64,000 nt of DNA, taken from Rhodobacteraceae bacterium HTCC2083 (GTDB lineage: Bacteria; Pseudomonadota; Alphaproteobacteria; Rhodobacterales; Rhodobacteraceae). Both the position numbers and the translations under genes were made by a program. Location of the stretch: assembly GCA_000156115.1 (NCBI GenBank), contig DS995276.1, forward strand, positions 3,222,696 to 3,286,695. Reading direction: 5' to 3'. The notes beneath the pieces are model-generated. The model worked only from the letters and a program-made list of their open reading frames with translations. It had not been told where the DNA came from and searched no databases. Shown piece after piece: positions 49,698 through 59,506 of this stretch (positions are counted from its first letter, which is position 1; every line of letters starts with the position of its first letter).

Positions 49698-50559
49698 CCC
49701 AGATCTCCGGTCCGGCGCAGATTTTCGCATCGACCTCGCCCAATGCCTTTTTATCTTTGTGATCATAAGCGAATAGAGCAAGCACATGACGGATTGCATT
49801 GACCCGCGCGCGGCGTTTGTCGTCAGAACGGATCACGGTCCAAGGTGCCGTTTCTGTGTGGCTCCGTTGCATGTTCTCTTTTATCGCATCGGAATAGGCT
49901 TCCCAGCGGTTCAATCCTTCGACGTCGATCCAAGAGAGTTTCCACTGTTTCAAAGGATCGTTCTCGCGCTCCATAAAGCGGCGCAACTGTTCCTCACGCC
50001 CCACATTGAGCCAGAACTTCACCAAGGTAATGCCCTCATTGACGATCATATCTTCGAATTGCGTAACCTGTTTGAAGAACACTTCGCGCTGTTCGGGCGT
50101 GCAGAATTCAAAAACATGCTCCACGACGCCGCGATTGTACCAGCTGCGATCAAAGAAAGTGATTTCGCCACCCGCAGGTAAATAATCGATGTAGCGCTGA
50201 AAATACCATTGGCTTTGCTCGCGCTCGGTTGGTTTGGAAAGTGCCACCACATTGGCAGCACGTGGATTAAGGTTCTCGCGGAAGCGCTTGATTGTGCCGC
50301 CTTTTCCCGCCGCATCTCGACCTTCAAAAACGATCGCCACACGCTGACCATTTTCGCGCACCCAGTGCTGAAAACGTACCAGTTCGATCTGAAGCGCTGC
50401 CATATCTTTTTCATACTGTTTACGCTTCATGCGCGCGCCGTAGGGGTAGCTCTTGCTCAAAATATCACCGCCTGCGCTTGACTTGATCGCGTCGCGCACT
50501 GCGCCGGGTGCTTTTTCATTGTAGAACGTGCTAATAGCACCGTCAAAAGGCAAGCTCAT
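49690..50559 (-). CDS. ppk2: Polyphosphate kinase 2
   Basis: PPK2 enzymes transfer phosphate between polyphosphate and nucleotides. The Walker A motif is [16 protein letters not shown] and Walker B is [13 protein letters not shown]; the lid region [11 protein letters not shown] is also typical. The first 60 residues include [17 protein letters not shown], as in class I PPK2. I choose ATG 50559 (MSLPFDGA); a TTG at 50607 is an alternative. It overlaps a TetR gene by 8 nt. Direction (GDP/ADP to NTP) cannot be told. Confidence 0.93.
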   Translation of the reverse strand: MSLPFDGAISTFYNEKAPGAVRDAIKSSAGGDILSKSYPYGARMKRKQYEKDMAALQIELVRFQHWVRENGQRVAIVFEGRDAAGKGGTIKRFRENLNPRAANVVALSKPTEREQSQWYFQRYIDYLPAGGEITFFDRSWYNRGVVEHVFEFCTPEQREVFFKQVTQFEDMIVNEGITLVKFWLNVGREEQLRRFMERENDPLKQWKLSWIDVEGLNRWEAYSDAIKENMQRSHTETAPWTVIRSDDKRRARVNAIRHVLALFAYDHKDKKALGEVDAKICAGPEIWDA

Positions 50560-50607
50560 GTTGCGTGTTCCCGTGTTGCTTGGTGCCACTATGAAGAGGC
50601 TGCGCAA

Positions 50608-51600
50608 TTACTGCAATCGCGCACGCGAAGCGACGCGGGAGATTGCAGAGAGGACCTCAGGTTGCGACACGTGTTGTGGCATATGTCCGATACCTTTCAG
50701 CACCGTAAGATTGGCATGTGCGATTTGATTGACCAACAACTCGGAATGAATTGAGAGACCGACAATCGTGTCCACGTCGCCGTGAAGCAGCTCTGTTGGC
50801 ACCGATATTTCACCGTATCTCGGGATTAGCGCCTTGATATCGGGCAGCAAACGAACGCGTTGTCGCGCGTTTACAACCATTGTTTTGCGTCGCAATGTAA
50901 TACTGGGGCCGAAATGACGTGCGTAGCCCTCTGGTGCAGCTTGCGGTTCGAAAACTCCCTCAAGGGCGTTGGCAACATAGGACTTTGGCACCCATGCTGT
51001 CAGAATCGGCACTAAAAGATGTGCGCCCAAAAAGGACGATGTTGCACGGTAGAGCGGGTCGATGGGCGTGCTCCAGATATTGGAAGGCGCGGCGAGTAAG
51101 ACCAGCCCAGAAATGGTATCGGGGTGATGCACGGCCCACGCGAGCGCAACCGCGCCGCCAAAGGATTGTCCCAACACGATAGGTCGATCTGCGCCGAGTT
51201 CTGCAGCTGCAGCCGAAAGCAGCGCCGCTTGTTCCTCAAGGCTTTCGCCGTCTTTGTGAAGTCGCGGCGTGTAGCCAAAACCAGGCCGGTCCAACACGAT
51301 CACTCGATAGTCGCTCTCAAGCTGAGCGACCAGCGTATGGGTGTAATCGCGAGTGGAGCCTGACGCACCGTGGATCAGCACCAAATCCGGCCCCTCGCCA
51401 CGCACGACTGCGTGGACTTTGTAACCTTTGACCTCAATAGTTTGGCCCTCAGGGGGATAGGCCTTTTCCGCGGCAGCCTCACGAGCGTTTGCGCGCCAGA
51501 GCGTTACCGCAACAAATGCGATGAGGATAAACCCAATGATCAACAGAGCCTTACCCACCAATTTCCGCCATATAGTAGGGGGTTGATTGATAGATCTCAT
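50608..51600 (-). CDS. Alpha/beta hydrolase with N-terminal membrane anchor
   Basis: A membrane helix ([19 protein letters not shown]) precedes an alpha/beta-hydrolase domain of about 270 residues: [13 protein letters not shown] (oxyanion), nucleophile elbow [12 protein letters not shown], acidic residue near HGDVDTIV, and His in [13 protein letters not shown]. The substrate is unknown. Its ATG at 51600 lies 50 nt inside metA, an unusually long overlap; the real start could be further in. Confidence 0.86.
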   Translation of the reverse strand: MRSINQPPTIWRKLVGKALLIIGFILIAFVAVTLWRANAREAAAEKAYPPEGQTIEVKGYKVHAVVRGEGPDLVLIHGASGSTRDYTHTLVAQLESDYRVIVLDRPGFGYTPRLHKDGESLEEQAALLSAAAAELGADRPIVLGQSFGGAVALAWAVHHPDTISGLVLLAAPSNIWSTPIDPLYRATSSFLGAHLLVPILTAWVPKSYVANALEGVFEPQAAPEGYARHFGPSITLRRKTMVVNARQRVRLLPDIKALIPRYGEISVPTELLHGDVDTIVGLSIHSELLVNQIAHANLTVLKGIGHMPQHVSQPEVLSAISRVASRARLQ

Positions 51601-52468
51601 TCACCCAGTTGCCGTAAAGGAGATGCGCGTGGCTGCGCCACCGGTTCTGAGGCGGTTGTGTTGGATCATCGTTGGGGTAGTAATTCATCGGCACATGGAT
51701 CGGCACACCCTCTGCAACATCGCGGTCATATTCCTGCTTAAGCGAGCCTGAATCATACTCGAAATGATTAAAAATATAGAGCGCACGGTGCTTTGGATCT
51801 TCGACCAAACACGGTCCTGCATCATCGCTCGACAACAATGTGGTGAGCTCGGGATTTCGATCAATCTCGGTTTGATGCATTTCAGTCCACCGGCTTACGG
51901 GGATCACGCAATCATCTGAAAATCCGCGTAAATAAGGTGACGCGGGTGCCAAATTCGAATGGCGATAACAACCAAACAGCTTGTGATCCAAAATATGTTT
52001 TTGAACGCCGTGAAAATGATTGATCATCGCCATGCCGCCCCAACAGACACCGAATGTGGAATGCACATGGGTCTGAGTCCACGCGAAAACCTCGCGCAGT
52101 TCTTCCCAATAGGTGACCTCGTCGAACTCCAAATGCTCAATCGGGGCACCGGTGATGATCAAGCCGTCGAACTTCTCGTCCTTCACTTCCGAAAAGGGTC
52201 GATAAAAACTTGCCATATGTTCCGACGCCGTATTGCGCGTTTTGTGTTCGCTCATACGGATCAGGGAGAGTTCGATCTGCAAAGGCGTCGCGCCAATGAG
52301 GCGGGCGAACTGGCTCTCCGTCTGAATCTTCTTGGGCATCAGGTTCAGCAAAGCAATCCGCAAAGGACGGATGTCCTGACGCGCCGCTTCGTCCTCGGAG
52401 ACAAGCATCACGCCTTCGCGCTGAAGCACGTCATACGCAGGAAGATCAGCAGGGAGTTTTATCGGCAT
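51551..52468 (-). CDS. metA: Homoserine O-acyltransferase, probably acetyl-CoA-specific
   Basis: MetA activates homoserine for methionine synthesis. The catalytic Cys lies in [12 protein letters not shown], with His and Glu in [12 protein letters not shown]. In this family residue 111 decides the acyl donor: Gly for succinyl-CoA, Glu for acetyl-CoA. Here it is Glu111 ([13 protein letters not shown]), so acetyl-CoA is predicted even though the name homoserine O-succinyltransferase is often copied. 305 residues is normal. Confidence 0.94.
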   Translation of the reverse strand: MPIKLPADLPAYDVLQREGVMLVSEDEAARQDIRPLRIALLNLMPKKIQTESQFARLIGATPLQIELSLIRMSEHKTRNTASEHMASFYRPFSEVKDEKFDGLIITGAPIEHLEFDEVTYWEELREVFAWTQTHVHSTFGVCWGGMAMINHFHGVQKHILDHKLFGCYRHSNLAPASPYLRGFSDDCVIPVSRWTEMHQTEIDRNPELTTLLSSDDAGPCLVEDPKHRALYIFNHFEYDSGSLKQEYDRDVAEGVPIHVPMNYYPNDDPTQPPQNRWRSHAHLLYGNWVNEIYQSTPYYMAEIGG

Positions 52469-52507
52469 CGCACCGGACTTTCTTTGACTTCAGTGATGTA
52501 GATAGGT

Positions 52508-53374
52508 CTAGGCCTGATGTGCTGCAAGGGCGTCGGCGATCACATCTACGAATGTCGCCTCGGAGGTGATGGTTTCCCACGCGCACGCATCAACAGTTAT
52601 TCCGAAGTTTTGCGCCATATTAGCGTAGCGCGGCTGGCGGTGCGCAAGGGCCTGTGCATAGGTCCAACGCACGAATTCATCTGGATCAACATCGCCCTCT
52701 TTAATGTTGTTATCATTGAGGTATTCACCCCATATACGCTGCAAGAATTCAGGCTGATAGGACATCGGTTTGGGCTCTTTGTCAAAGCGCGCAACGAGGG
52801 AATCGGTATGCGCTTCACCGCCTTTGATCCAAACCATCAAGCAGTCCTCGGCGAGTTTGCTCAGCAATGGATCATTCGGGTCAGTCGGATCAACCCACTC
52901 GCAAATAGACCCGCCCGTGTCGCAGATAAAATTATCATAGCCATAGATTGATTGGCCGCGCTCGATAAAATGCGCTGTGTCGTTCAGCGCCGCAATCTCT
53001 GCCTTGCGGAATTGATCTTGGCGGTGCTGATACTCTGCGAGCGGCAGGCCACCTTGATCGGGGTTGCCCGGTTTGCCCAAATAGGCTGCAACGGGGCGCA
53101 GATCGTGATCATGCACATTAACACCAAAATGGATCAGATCCTGCATCAACATCTTGCGCAGGAACGGTGTTTTCATCGCCTCACGTTTGAGATTGTCGAT
53201 AATATGTTCGCCCATGTGGCGCGTGCCGATGCGATAGTCCACGGAGTAGTGAAACCAGCCGCCTTGCTCGGCGAGCATTTCGGACACATGGGTTTTACCA
53301 AGACCCGACATCGCGAAGATCAAAACGCGTTTGTGAGGAGCTTCGCGCCAAGCTTGCGCAGTGGGATAAAGCAT
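52508..53374 (-). CDS. P-loop ATPase, conserved hypothetical
   Basis: The 288-residue protein has a Walker A-like motif (IFAMSGLGKTHVSEML) and later YGYDNFICDTGGSICEW, which may hold Walker B. It resembles small nucleotide-kinase-like proteins found in Roseobacter genomes but has no assigned role. No membrane helix or signal peptide. It lies 39 bp upstream of metA on the same strand. Confidence 0.75.
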   Translation of the reverse strand: MLYPTAQAWREAPHKRVLIFAMSGLGKTHVSEMLAEQGGWFHYSVDYRIGTRHMGEHIIDNLKREAMKTPFLRKMLMQDLIHFGVNVHDHDLRPVAAYLGKPGNPDQGGLPLAEYQHRQDQFRKAEIAALNDTAHFIERGQSIYGYDNFICDTGGSICEWVDPTDPNDPLLSKLAEDCLMVWIKGGEAHTDSLVARFDKEPKPMSYQPEFLQRIWGEYLNDNNIKEGDVDPDEFVRWTYAQALAHRQPRYANMAQNFGITVDACAWETITSEATFVDVIADALAAHQA

Positions 53375-53410
53375 GTGGCGGTCCTTCGCGCAAATGACGG
53401 TACCGCCTTG

Positions 53411-54322
53411 CTACTTTGCGCGGCGAAAGGCGTCAACGGCGCGTCCATCGAGAATGAACAAACCGACAGTCAGCAACCCAAACCCAAGATAGGCGCGCGG
53501 ATGTAAGGTTTCGCCCAAAACCACTGCGCCAAGCACGATCGCTATTGGCGGCACGAGCAAGGTTACTAGCATTAGGTTACCACTGCCTACTAATGCAAGG
53601 ATGCGGTAATACAGCAGATAGGCCAGCGCCGTCGCGATCATCACAAAGTAGCCGATGGCGAGCCATGTGATGGGTTCAAGGGAAAGCGAGATCGGCCCCT
53701 CAATGATCCAAGCAGCAGGGAGCGTGATTATTGTTGCGCCTGTGAGCATCCCTGCAGCCGCAACTTCGGGGGGCAGGCCACTAAGACGTTTACGTGCCCA
53801 TATCCCTGCAAAAGCATATGAAATCGTACCAGCTACGATCGCCAATTGCGCGAGAGAGCGCGGATCGAAACTCATAAGGTGCTGAATCCCGATGGCCGTG
53901 GCGACACCGCAGAATCCGATTATAACCCCCAACAGTTTTCGGGGGCTTAAGGTTTCATCTGCAAAAAACAGCGAGGCAAGAACTACACCAAAGATTGCGG
54001 TCGCAGCGTTGAAGATCGAGGTGAGGCCGCTTTCAACCGTTAATTGCCCCCAAGCCATCAGTGAAAAGGGGATCGCATTGTTAAGTAGGCCCATTCCAAG
54101 AAACCCGATCCACACCTCGCGCGAACGTGGAATTGGGATGCCGCGCAGCCAAACATAAAGCCACAACAGACACATGGCCCAACCCGTGCGATGCGCGACA
54201 GAGGTCAGAAACCCGATCTCATTAAGCGAAATCCGAATGGACAGGAACGAGCCGCCCCAGATCAAACCCAAAAGGCCTAGAAGCACCCAAGCGAGGGGGG
54301 ATATGTCTTCGCTTTGTCTCAC
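53411..54322 (-). CDS. EamA-family (DMT) transporter
   Basis: About ten hydrophobic helices in two EamA repeats (SPLAWVLLGLLGLIWGGSFL at the start, GAVVLGETLHPRAYLGFGLL at the end). I take the GTG at 54322 (RQSEDISPLAW); the longer open frame to 54475 overlaps the next gene and is not membrane-like. Substrate unknown. It is followed upstream by a second DMT gene on the same strand (54354-55238), but the two proteins differ. Confidence 0.83.
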   Translation of the reverse strand: MRQSEDISPLAWVLLGLLGLIWGGSFLSIRISLNEIGFLTSVAHRTGWAMCLLWLYVWLRGIPIPRSREVWIGFLGMGLLNNAIPFSLMAWGQLTVESGLTSIFNAATAIFGVVLASLFFADETLSPRKLLGVIIGFCGVATAIGIQHLMSFDPRSLAQLAIVAGTISYAFAGIWARKRLSGLPPEVAAAGMLTGATIITLPAAWIIEGPISLSLEPITWLAIGYFVMIATALAYLLYYRILALVGSGNLMLVTLLVPPIAIVLGAVVLGETLHPRAYLGFGLLTVGLFILDGRAVDAFRRAK

Positions 54323-54353
54323 GGAACTGGCTTGCAGCAAAGGACACGTAGGC

Positions 54354-55238
54354 TCAATCCGAAATCTGCGCTTTGCGGGTCTCTGACCAGATATTATAAT
54401 AATTACCCGCAAATATGAGCGCGGCCCCCACGAACACCCAAGGATCAAGCGCTTCACCGAAGACCAACATACCAATCACAGCAATCAACGGCAGACGGGT
54501 GAAATCTATCGGCATGACGACGGTCGCAGGTGCAATGCTCAGCGCTTTGGTCAGACAAAAATGCGCAATTAAACCGGCGAGGCCGACCAAACCCAAAAGC
54601 GGTGTGCTCTCTGTTGTTGGCAAGCGAATATCGCCATCATATCCGGCGCAGATCAGTCCAAAAACGGCTTGTGTGGCAGTGAGATACGCCAAGATTGAGG
54701 TCAGACTTTCCGTTTTCGTCAATCGCTTGGTCAACAGCCCCGTCAGCGCGAAACAAATCGCAGCAATCGCAGCCATGACAATACCTGCATTAAGCGGCGT
54801 TGCGCCGGGACGTGTAACGACCAAGACGCCGATGAAACCCAAGACCGCCGCCACAATGCGCGGACGGGTCATGCGTTCGCCCAAGAAGATGGGCGAGAGG
54901 ATCAAGATCCAGATGGGAGAGGTAAACTCAAGCGCAAACACCTGCGCCAATGGGATGACCGTGATTGCGTAGAACCACAGGTTTTGCCCAACGAAGTGAA
55001 ACAGATTACGGATCACATGGGTCGGGGCAGAGCGCGTGCTGAGCTCGCTCAAAGTTCCAAAAAACGCCGCAAACACAAAGACTATCACGATGCCCGTTAA
55101 GGAGCGATAGAGCATGATCTCGAACGTATCATACCCCTCCGCCAACCAACGCCCCGCGACCGCCATAAAGGAAAACGACAGGATTGAACCGATCATCCAA
55201 AGCGCCGCGCGCAGCTCAGGGGCAAGCGTGTCCTTCAT
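54354..55238 (-). CDS. EamA-family (DMT) transporter, second copy
   Basis: 294 residues with two EamA repeats (AALWMIGSILSFSFMAVAGRWL; FTSPIWILILSPIFLGERMTR; VIGMLVFGEALDPWVFVGAALIFAG is the C-terminal helix pair). It is close in type to the RhaT/SAM-like exporters of alphaproteobacteria. It starts 27 bp downstream of guaA. Substrate unknown. Confidence 0.85.
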   Translation of the reverse strand: MKDTLAPELRAALWMIGSILSFSFMAVAGRWLAEGYDTFEIMLYRSLTGIVIVFVFAAFFGTLSELSTRSAPTHVIRNLFHFVGQNLWFYAITVIPLAQVFALEFTSPIWILILSPIFLGERMTRPRIVAAVLGFIGVLVVTRPGATPLNAGIVMAAIAAICFALTGLLTKRLTKTESLTSILAYLTATQAVFGLICAGYDGDIRLPTTESTPLLGLVGLAGLIAHFCLTKALSIAPATVVMPIDFTRLPLIAVIGMLVFGEALDPWVFVGAALIFAGNYYNIWSETRKAQISD

Positions 55239-55265
55239 TTTGCCTCTAAACTCTCTTTAGGGGCA

Positions 55266-56840
55266 TCATTCCCACTCAATCGTGCCGGGCGGTTTGGACG
55301 TGATATCATAGGTCACACGGTTGATCCCCGGCACTTCGTTGATGATCCGCGTCGCCGTTTCGCCAAGAAATTCGTGGCTAAACGGATAATAATCCGCCGT
55401 CATCCCATCAACTGAGTTCACAGCGCGCAAGGCGCAAGCAAAATCATAGGTGCGCCCGTCACCCATCACGCCAACAGTGCGCACAGGCAAGATCGCAACG
55501 AAGGCCTGCCAAATTTCATCATAAAGCCCGTGCTTGCGAATTTGATCGATATAGACCGCATCTGCTTCGCGTAGGATATCAAGCTTTGCGCGGGTGATTT
55601 CACCAGGACAGCGAATGGCCAGTCCTGGACCTGGGAAAGGATGACGGCCGATGAAAGAGGCAGGTAGGCCAAGCTCGCGGCCAAGGGCGCGCACTTCGTC
55701 CTTAAAAAGCTCGCGTAGAGGCTCAACCAGCTTTAAACCCATCTTTTCGGGCAAGCCACCCACATTATGATGCGACTTGATCGTGACGGACGGGCCACCA
55801 GAAAAGCTCACGCTTTCAATGACATCAGGGTAGAGCGTGCCCTGCGCTAGGAACTCTGCACCGTCAATCTGGCCCGCGTATTTCTGGAACACGTCAATGA
55901 ACAGACGGCCAATAATCTTACGTTTGGTCTCTGGATCGTCTTGGCCATCCAACTCGCCCAGGAACAATTCCTGCTCTTCTGCGTGAATGAAGTGCATGTT
56001 GTAATTGTCGCGAAACATCGACACTACCTCATCCGCTTCGCCCTTGCGCAGCAAACCGTGATCCACGAACACGCAGGTCAATTGATCGCCAATCGCTTCA
56101 TGAATGAGCACTGCCGCGACGGAGCTATCAACACCACCCGAAAGACCGCAAATGACTTTCTTGTCGCCAACCTGTGCGCGGATCGCCTCGATCGCTTGAT
56201 CGCGATATGCATCCATCGTCCAGTCGCCTGTAAATCCGGCAAGGCGCACAAAGTTCTCGTATAATTTCGAGCCGTTCGGCGTGTGATGCACTTCAGGATG
56301 AAACTGCACCGCGAAGAAATTGCGTGCGGCATCCGCGGTGATCGCGTAGGGCGCATTGGGGGAGGTGCCAAAGACCTCAAACCCAGGCGCGAGTGCGCTG
56401 ACGTGATCGCCATGGCTCATCCAGACTTGTTCGTTACCCTCTGCGAACCAACCCTCAAGCAAAGCCAATGTGTTTTGAGGTGTCACAAACGCACGACCAA
56501 ATTCAGCAGTGCCACCACCGCCAGAAATCTTGCCACCTTCGACCTTGCCACCCAACTGTTGCATCATGACTTGCTGGCCGTAGCATATGCCCAACACGGG
56601 AACGCCGTACTCAAAGAGGCTCTCGGGCGCACGCGGTGAGCCTTCGCGTGTCACACTATCAGGGCCGCCCGACAGAATAACCGCTTTTGGCGCAAATTCC
56701 GCCAAATAAGCATCTGTCACGTTTTGATAGGGGTGAATTTCACAGTAAACATTCAGCTCGCGCAAACGACGCGCGATAAGCTGTGTGACTTGGCTACCAA
56801 AGTCTACAATGAGAAGGCGGTCATGGGATATATCTGTCAT
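55266..56840 (-). CDS. guaA: GMP synthase, glutamine-hydrolysing
   Basis: GuaA converts XMP to GMP. The class I amidotransferase domain has the nucleophile Cys in VLGICYGQQ and His/Glu in [11 protein letters not shown]; the ATP-pyrophosphatase domain has [14 protein letters not shown]; the C-terminal dimerisation domain ends KPPGTIEWE. 524 residues is normal. It faces the VOC gene with 117 bp between starts. Confidence 0.97.
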   Translation of the reverse strand: MTDISHDRLLIVDFGSQVTQLIARRLRELNVYCEIHPYQNVTDAYLAEFAPKAVILSGGPDSVTREGSPRAPESLFEYGVPVLGICYGQQVMMQQLGGKVEGGKISGGGGTAEFGRAFVTPQNTLALLEGWFAEGNEQVWMSHGDHVSALAPGFEVFGTSPNAPYAITADAARNFFAVQFHPEVHHTPNGSKLYENFVRLAGFTGDWTMDAYRDQAIEAIRAQVGDKKVICGLSGGVDSSVAAVLIHEAIGDQLTCVFVDHGLLRKGEADEVVSMFRDNYNMHFIHAEEQELFLGELDGQDDPETKRKIIGRLFIDVFQKYAGQIDGAEFLAQGTLYPDVIESVSFSGGPSVTIKSHHNVGGLPEKMGLKLVEPLRELFKDEVRALGRELGLPASFIGRHPFPGPGLAIRCPGEITRAKLDILREADAVYIDQIRKHGLYDEIWQAFVAILPVRTVGVMGDGRTYDFACALRAVNSVDGMTADYYPFSHEFLGETATRIINEVPGINRVTYDITSKPPGTIEWE

Positions 56841-56957
56841 ATGTGTGCTCTAGGGCAGGGCGCGACGGAGGTCAATTCGGATGCTCTGCCCAAATTTGCG
56901 ATACAGAAAACGAACATCTGGCTAAAGTCACGTCGAATACACCGACAGGACAGCACT

Positions 56958-57347
56958 ATGAAACTTCGTTACACTATTCTTTACGTTGAAAACGTCGCCA
57001 AAAGTATGAACCTTTACGAGGTCGCATTTGGCCTAACACGCGGCTTTATCCATGAAAGTGGCGATTATGGCGAGATGGTCACGGGCGAAACAAAACTGGC
57101 TTTCGCCGCGAAAGAACTGATCGCACAAACAGGCAAAGGGGTTGGCGTAGCTGATCCGTTAAAACCTGTGTTCGAGATTGCGTTTGAAACCGATGATGTT
57201 GGGAGAGCGTTTAAAACCGCAGTGGAAGCAGGCGCGGTTTCGCAAAAGGAACCGACGCAGATGCCGTGGGGTCAAACCGTTTCATTCGTGAGCGATCCAG
57301 ATGGTATTTTGATTGAAATATGTTCGCCCGTTGCAGGCTCTGCTTGA
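56958..57347 (+). CDS. VOC-superfamily (glyoxalase-like) protein
   Basis: Paired beta-alpha-beta-beta-beta units: MKLRYTILYVENVAKSMNLYE and VSFVSDPDGILIEICSPV. The C-terminal Glu in LIEICSP is the usual metal ligand. 129 residues. Members include glyoxalase I, dioxygenases and resistance proteins; this one cannot be placed. The ATG at 56958 is preceded by AGGAC; the open frame further up overlaps guaA and is excluded. Confidence 0.87.
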   Translation: MKLRYTILYVENVAKSMNLYEVAFGLTRGFIHESGDYGEMVTGETKLAFAAKELIAQTGKGVGVADPLKPVFEIAFETDDVGRAFKTAVEAGAVSQKEPTQMPWGQTVSFVSDPDGILIEICSPVAGSA

Positions 57348-57491
57348 TCCAGCTCGTGTATCAGCGCTGCTGATTTCGTACCAAAGGTCGCTTTTTCACC
57401 GCAAAGGCCGCAAACCCGCAGTGCGCGTGCAGAGAGTTTGCGTATCAATGACACACATTGTCAGCACCCTTCAAACGTAAGGATCAAAGGT

Positions 57492-59036
57492 ATGGCCGAA
57501 GCAGCACGCACACGTAGAACCCGTGGAGGTGGCGGCGCAGCCCGTCGCGCAGAACGCACATCCGTTAGCTTTGACACCGCCAAATACATCGAGCGCAATA
57601 TCCCGAACTATGAAGTTCTGAGTGAGGCTGCACTGGATGTGATCGAGGCAAATGCCGAGCAAATCCTTGAAGAAGTGGGGGTGAATTTCGTCTCTAACCC
57701 AGCCGCGCTTGAACGTTGGCGCGCGGCAGGCGCGATCATCGAGGGCGAGCGCGTGCGCATTCCAAAAGGTTTGGCGCGCGAACTCTGCAAGACGGCGCCG
57801 TCGAGCTTTACCCAGCACGCGCGCAATCCTGAGCGCAACGTGGTTATAGGTGGCAACACTATGGTCTGCGCCCCTGTCTATGGTCCGCCCTTTGTGCGCG
57901 ACGCAGAAGGTGGCCGTCGCTACGCAACGATGGATGATTTCCAGAAGTTTGTGAAACTTGGCTATATGTCCAAGTGGTTGCACCATTCTGGCGGCACGGT
58001 TTGCGAACCGACAGATGTCGCCGTGAACAAGCGCCATCTTGATATGTTGCTCGCACATATGACGCTCAGCGATAAGCCGTTCATGGGCTCCGTCACCGAT
58101 CCGAGCCGCGCACAAGATAGCGTCGAGATGTGTGAAATTCTGTTCGGCAAGGAGTTCGTTCAGGAAAACACAGTGATGACCTCGCTGATCAATATTAACT
58201 CACCGATGACGTTCGATGATATCATGATGGGCGCTTTGGAGGTGTATGCACAAAACAACCAAGCCTGCATCATCTCGCCCTTCATCGTTGGTGGCGCGAT
58301 GGCACCCGTTTCGGTTGCAGGCACGCTGACACAGGTTCTTGCAGAACTGCTCGCAGGCATCGCCTATAGCCAACTCATTCGCCCGGGCGCGCCAGTTATT
58401 GCAGGCGCCTTTGTGACCTCGATCGACATGAACTCTGGCGCACCGACATTTGGGACACCAGAGGCCAGTCATATTCTTTACGGTGCAGGTCAACTTGCGC
58501 GGCGTTTGGGCCTACCGTTCCGTTCTGGCGGGGGGCTTTGTGGGTCGAAATTGCCTGATGCGCAGTCCGCGTATGAAACAGCCCACACCCATAGCGCAGC
58601 GCTGCTTGGTGGTGTGAACTTTATGCTGCATTCTTGCGGCTGGCTTGAAGGTGGGCTGGTAGCATCCTTTGAGAAATTCGTGGTGGATGCGGATCAATTG
58701 GGGATCTTGCACCATATGGCACGCGGCGTTGAGATTGACGAGAATGCGCAGGCAATGGGTGCCATTCGCGAAGTAGGCCCCGGCGGTCATTACCTTGGGT
58801 GCGAACACACGCAAGCCAACTTTAAAAATGCGTTCTGGCGCACGGATGTCTTTGATTACAAACCATTTGAGACATGGTATGATGAAGGCGCGCGCGACAC
58901 TCAAACCCTTGCAAACGCGCGGGTGGCACAGATGCTATCCACCTATCAAAAACCAGCCCTTGATCCGGACACCTTAGCCGCACTGACCGCTTATGTTGAG
59001 GACAAGAAGGCCTCGATGCCAGACGCTTTCGTCTAA
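57492..59036 (+). CDS. MttB-family methyltransferase without pyrrolysine
   Basis: The 514-residue protein matches the trimethylamine methyltransferase family (ERNIPNYEVLSEAALDVIEANAEQ is spread over residues 37-60; TFGTPEASHILYGAGQLARR and HSCGWLEGGLVAS follow). The pyrrolysine codon of methanogen MttB is absent, so it belongs to the non-Pyl group that acts on quaternary amines such as glycine betaine with a corrinoid protein. The exact substrate is unknown. The start at 57492 follows CAAAGG. An Arg/Gly-rich tail starts the protein (RTRRTRGGGGAARRAE). Confidence 0.93.
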   Translation: MAEAARTRRTRGGGGAARRAERTSVSFDTAKYIERNIPNYEVLSEAALDVIEANAEQILEEVGVNFVSNPAALERWRAAGAIIEGERVRIPKGLARELCKTAPSSFTQHARNPERNVVIGGNTMVCAPVYGPPFVRDAEGGRRYATMDDFQKFVKLGYMSKWLHHSGGTVCEPTDVAVNKRHLDMLLAHMTLSDKPFMGSVTDPSRAQDSVEMCEILFGKEFVQENTVMTSLININSPMTFDDIMMGALEVYAQNNQACIISPFIVGGAMAPVSVAGTLTQVLAELLAGIAYSQLIRPGAPVIAGAFVTSIDMNSGAPTFGTPEASHILYGAGQLARRLGLPFRSGGGLCGSKLPDAQSAYETAHTHSAALLGGVNFMLHSCGWLEGGLVASFEKFVVDADQLGILHHMARGVEIDENAQAMGAIREVGPGGHYLGCEHTQANFKNAFWRTDVFDYKPFETWYDEGARDTQTLANARVAQMLSTYQKPALDPDTLAALTAYVEDKKASMPDAFV

Positions 59037-59037
59037 A

Positions 59038-59325
59038 CTATCCGGAATGGTTTGCGAAGCGCTGGCTTTCGGCGATGAGGGCAATCAATATTTCTACATG
59101 ACGCGCGGCGCTGTAAGCAGCATCGCGCGTTTTTCGTAGACTGTTTTGGTGATTCTCAAGATCGCAAAGCTGTATCAAAATTGCACTCGCTTTGGCAGGT
59201 ACATTGCCGCCAAGCACACGGTTCAGATGGACCTTTCGGCGATAGTCTTTTTGCCCAAGACTTGCCGCACGCACCAATAATTTCGGGCGTTTTAACTGCG
59301 ACAATTGTGATTTCAGATCAAGCAT
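59038..59325 (-). CDS. DUF6477 protein
   Basis: The 95-residue protein (MLDLKSQLSQLKRPKLLVRA, LGQKDYRRKVHLNRVLGG, AAYSAARHVEILIALIAES) fits DUF6477, a small helical family of Rhodobacterales. It is divergent from the GafA-like gene, with about 180 bp between starts, and converges on the mttB-like gene (1 bp apart). Function unknown; its position beside gafA appears conserved in the order, which suggests a link with GTA control. Confidence 0.82.
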   Translation of the reverse strand: MLDLKSQLSQLKRPKLLVRAASLGQKDYRRKVHLNRVLGGNVPAKASAILIQLCDLENHQNSLRKTRDAAYSAARHVEILIALIAESQRFANHSG

Positions 59326-59417
59326 ATAAGTCCCCAATACTGTGGCAGTTATCGGAGAATAATACACAACCTTAAGATGTTTTGCGATTTGGGCGACCGC
59401 TCCGCACGCCATGTTCA

Positions 59418-59444
59418 GTATTGTTTATGATTTGGAAACAATAC
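59418..59444. promoter_or_regulatory. Perfect inverted repeat GTATTGTTT-N9-AAACAATAC
   Basis: Nine-base arms (59418-59426 and 59436-59444) are fully complementary. The repeat lies between the divergent DUF6477 and gafA-like genes, so it may be an operator for either. Confidence 0.7.
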
Positions 59445-59462
59445 TTAATGGAACGCTAACTG

Positions 59463-59478
59463 TTAACGATTACGTAAC
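59463..59478 (+). promoter_or_regulatory. Candidate CtrA-binding site upstream of the gafA-like gene
   Basis: TTAA-CGATTAC-GTAAC (59463-59478) matches TTAA-N7-TTAAC with one change. It lies 29 bp before the likely ATG, in agreement with known CtrA control of gafA in Rhodobacter. Confidence 0.5.
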
Positions 59479-59506
59479 AACTAGCGGTCAAGTTGTGGAA
59501 AACTCT

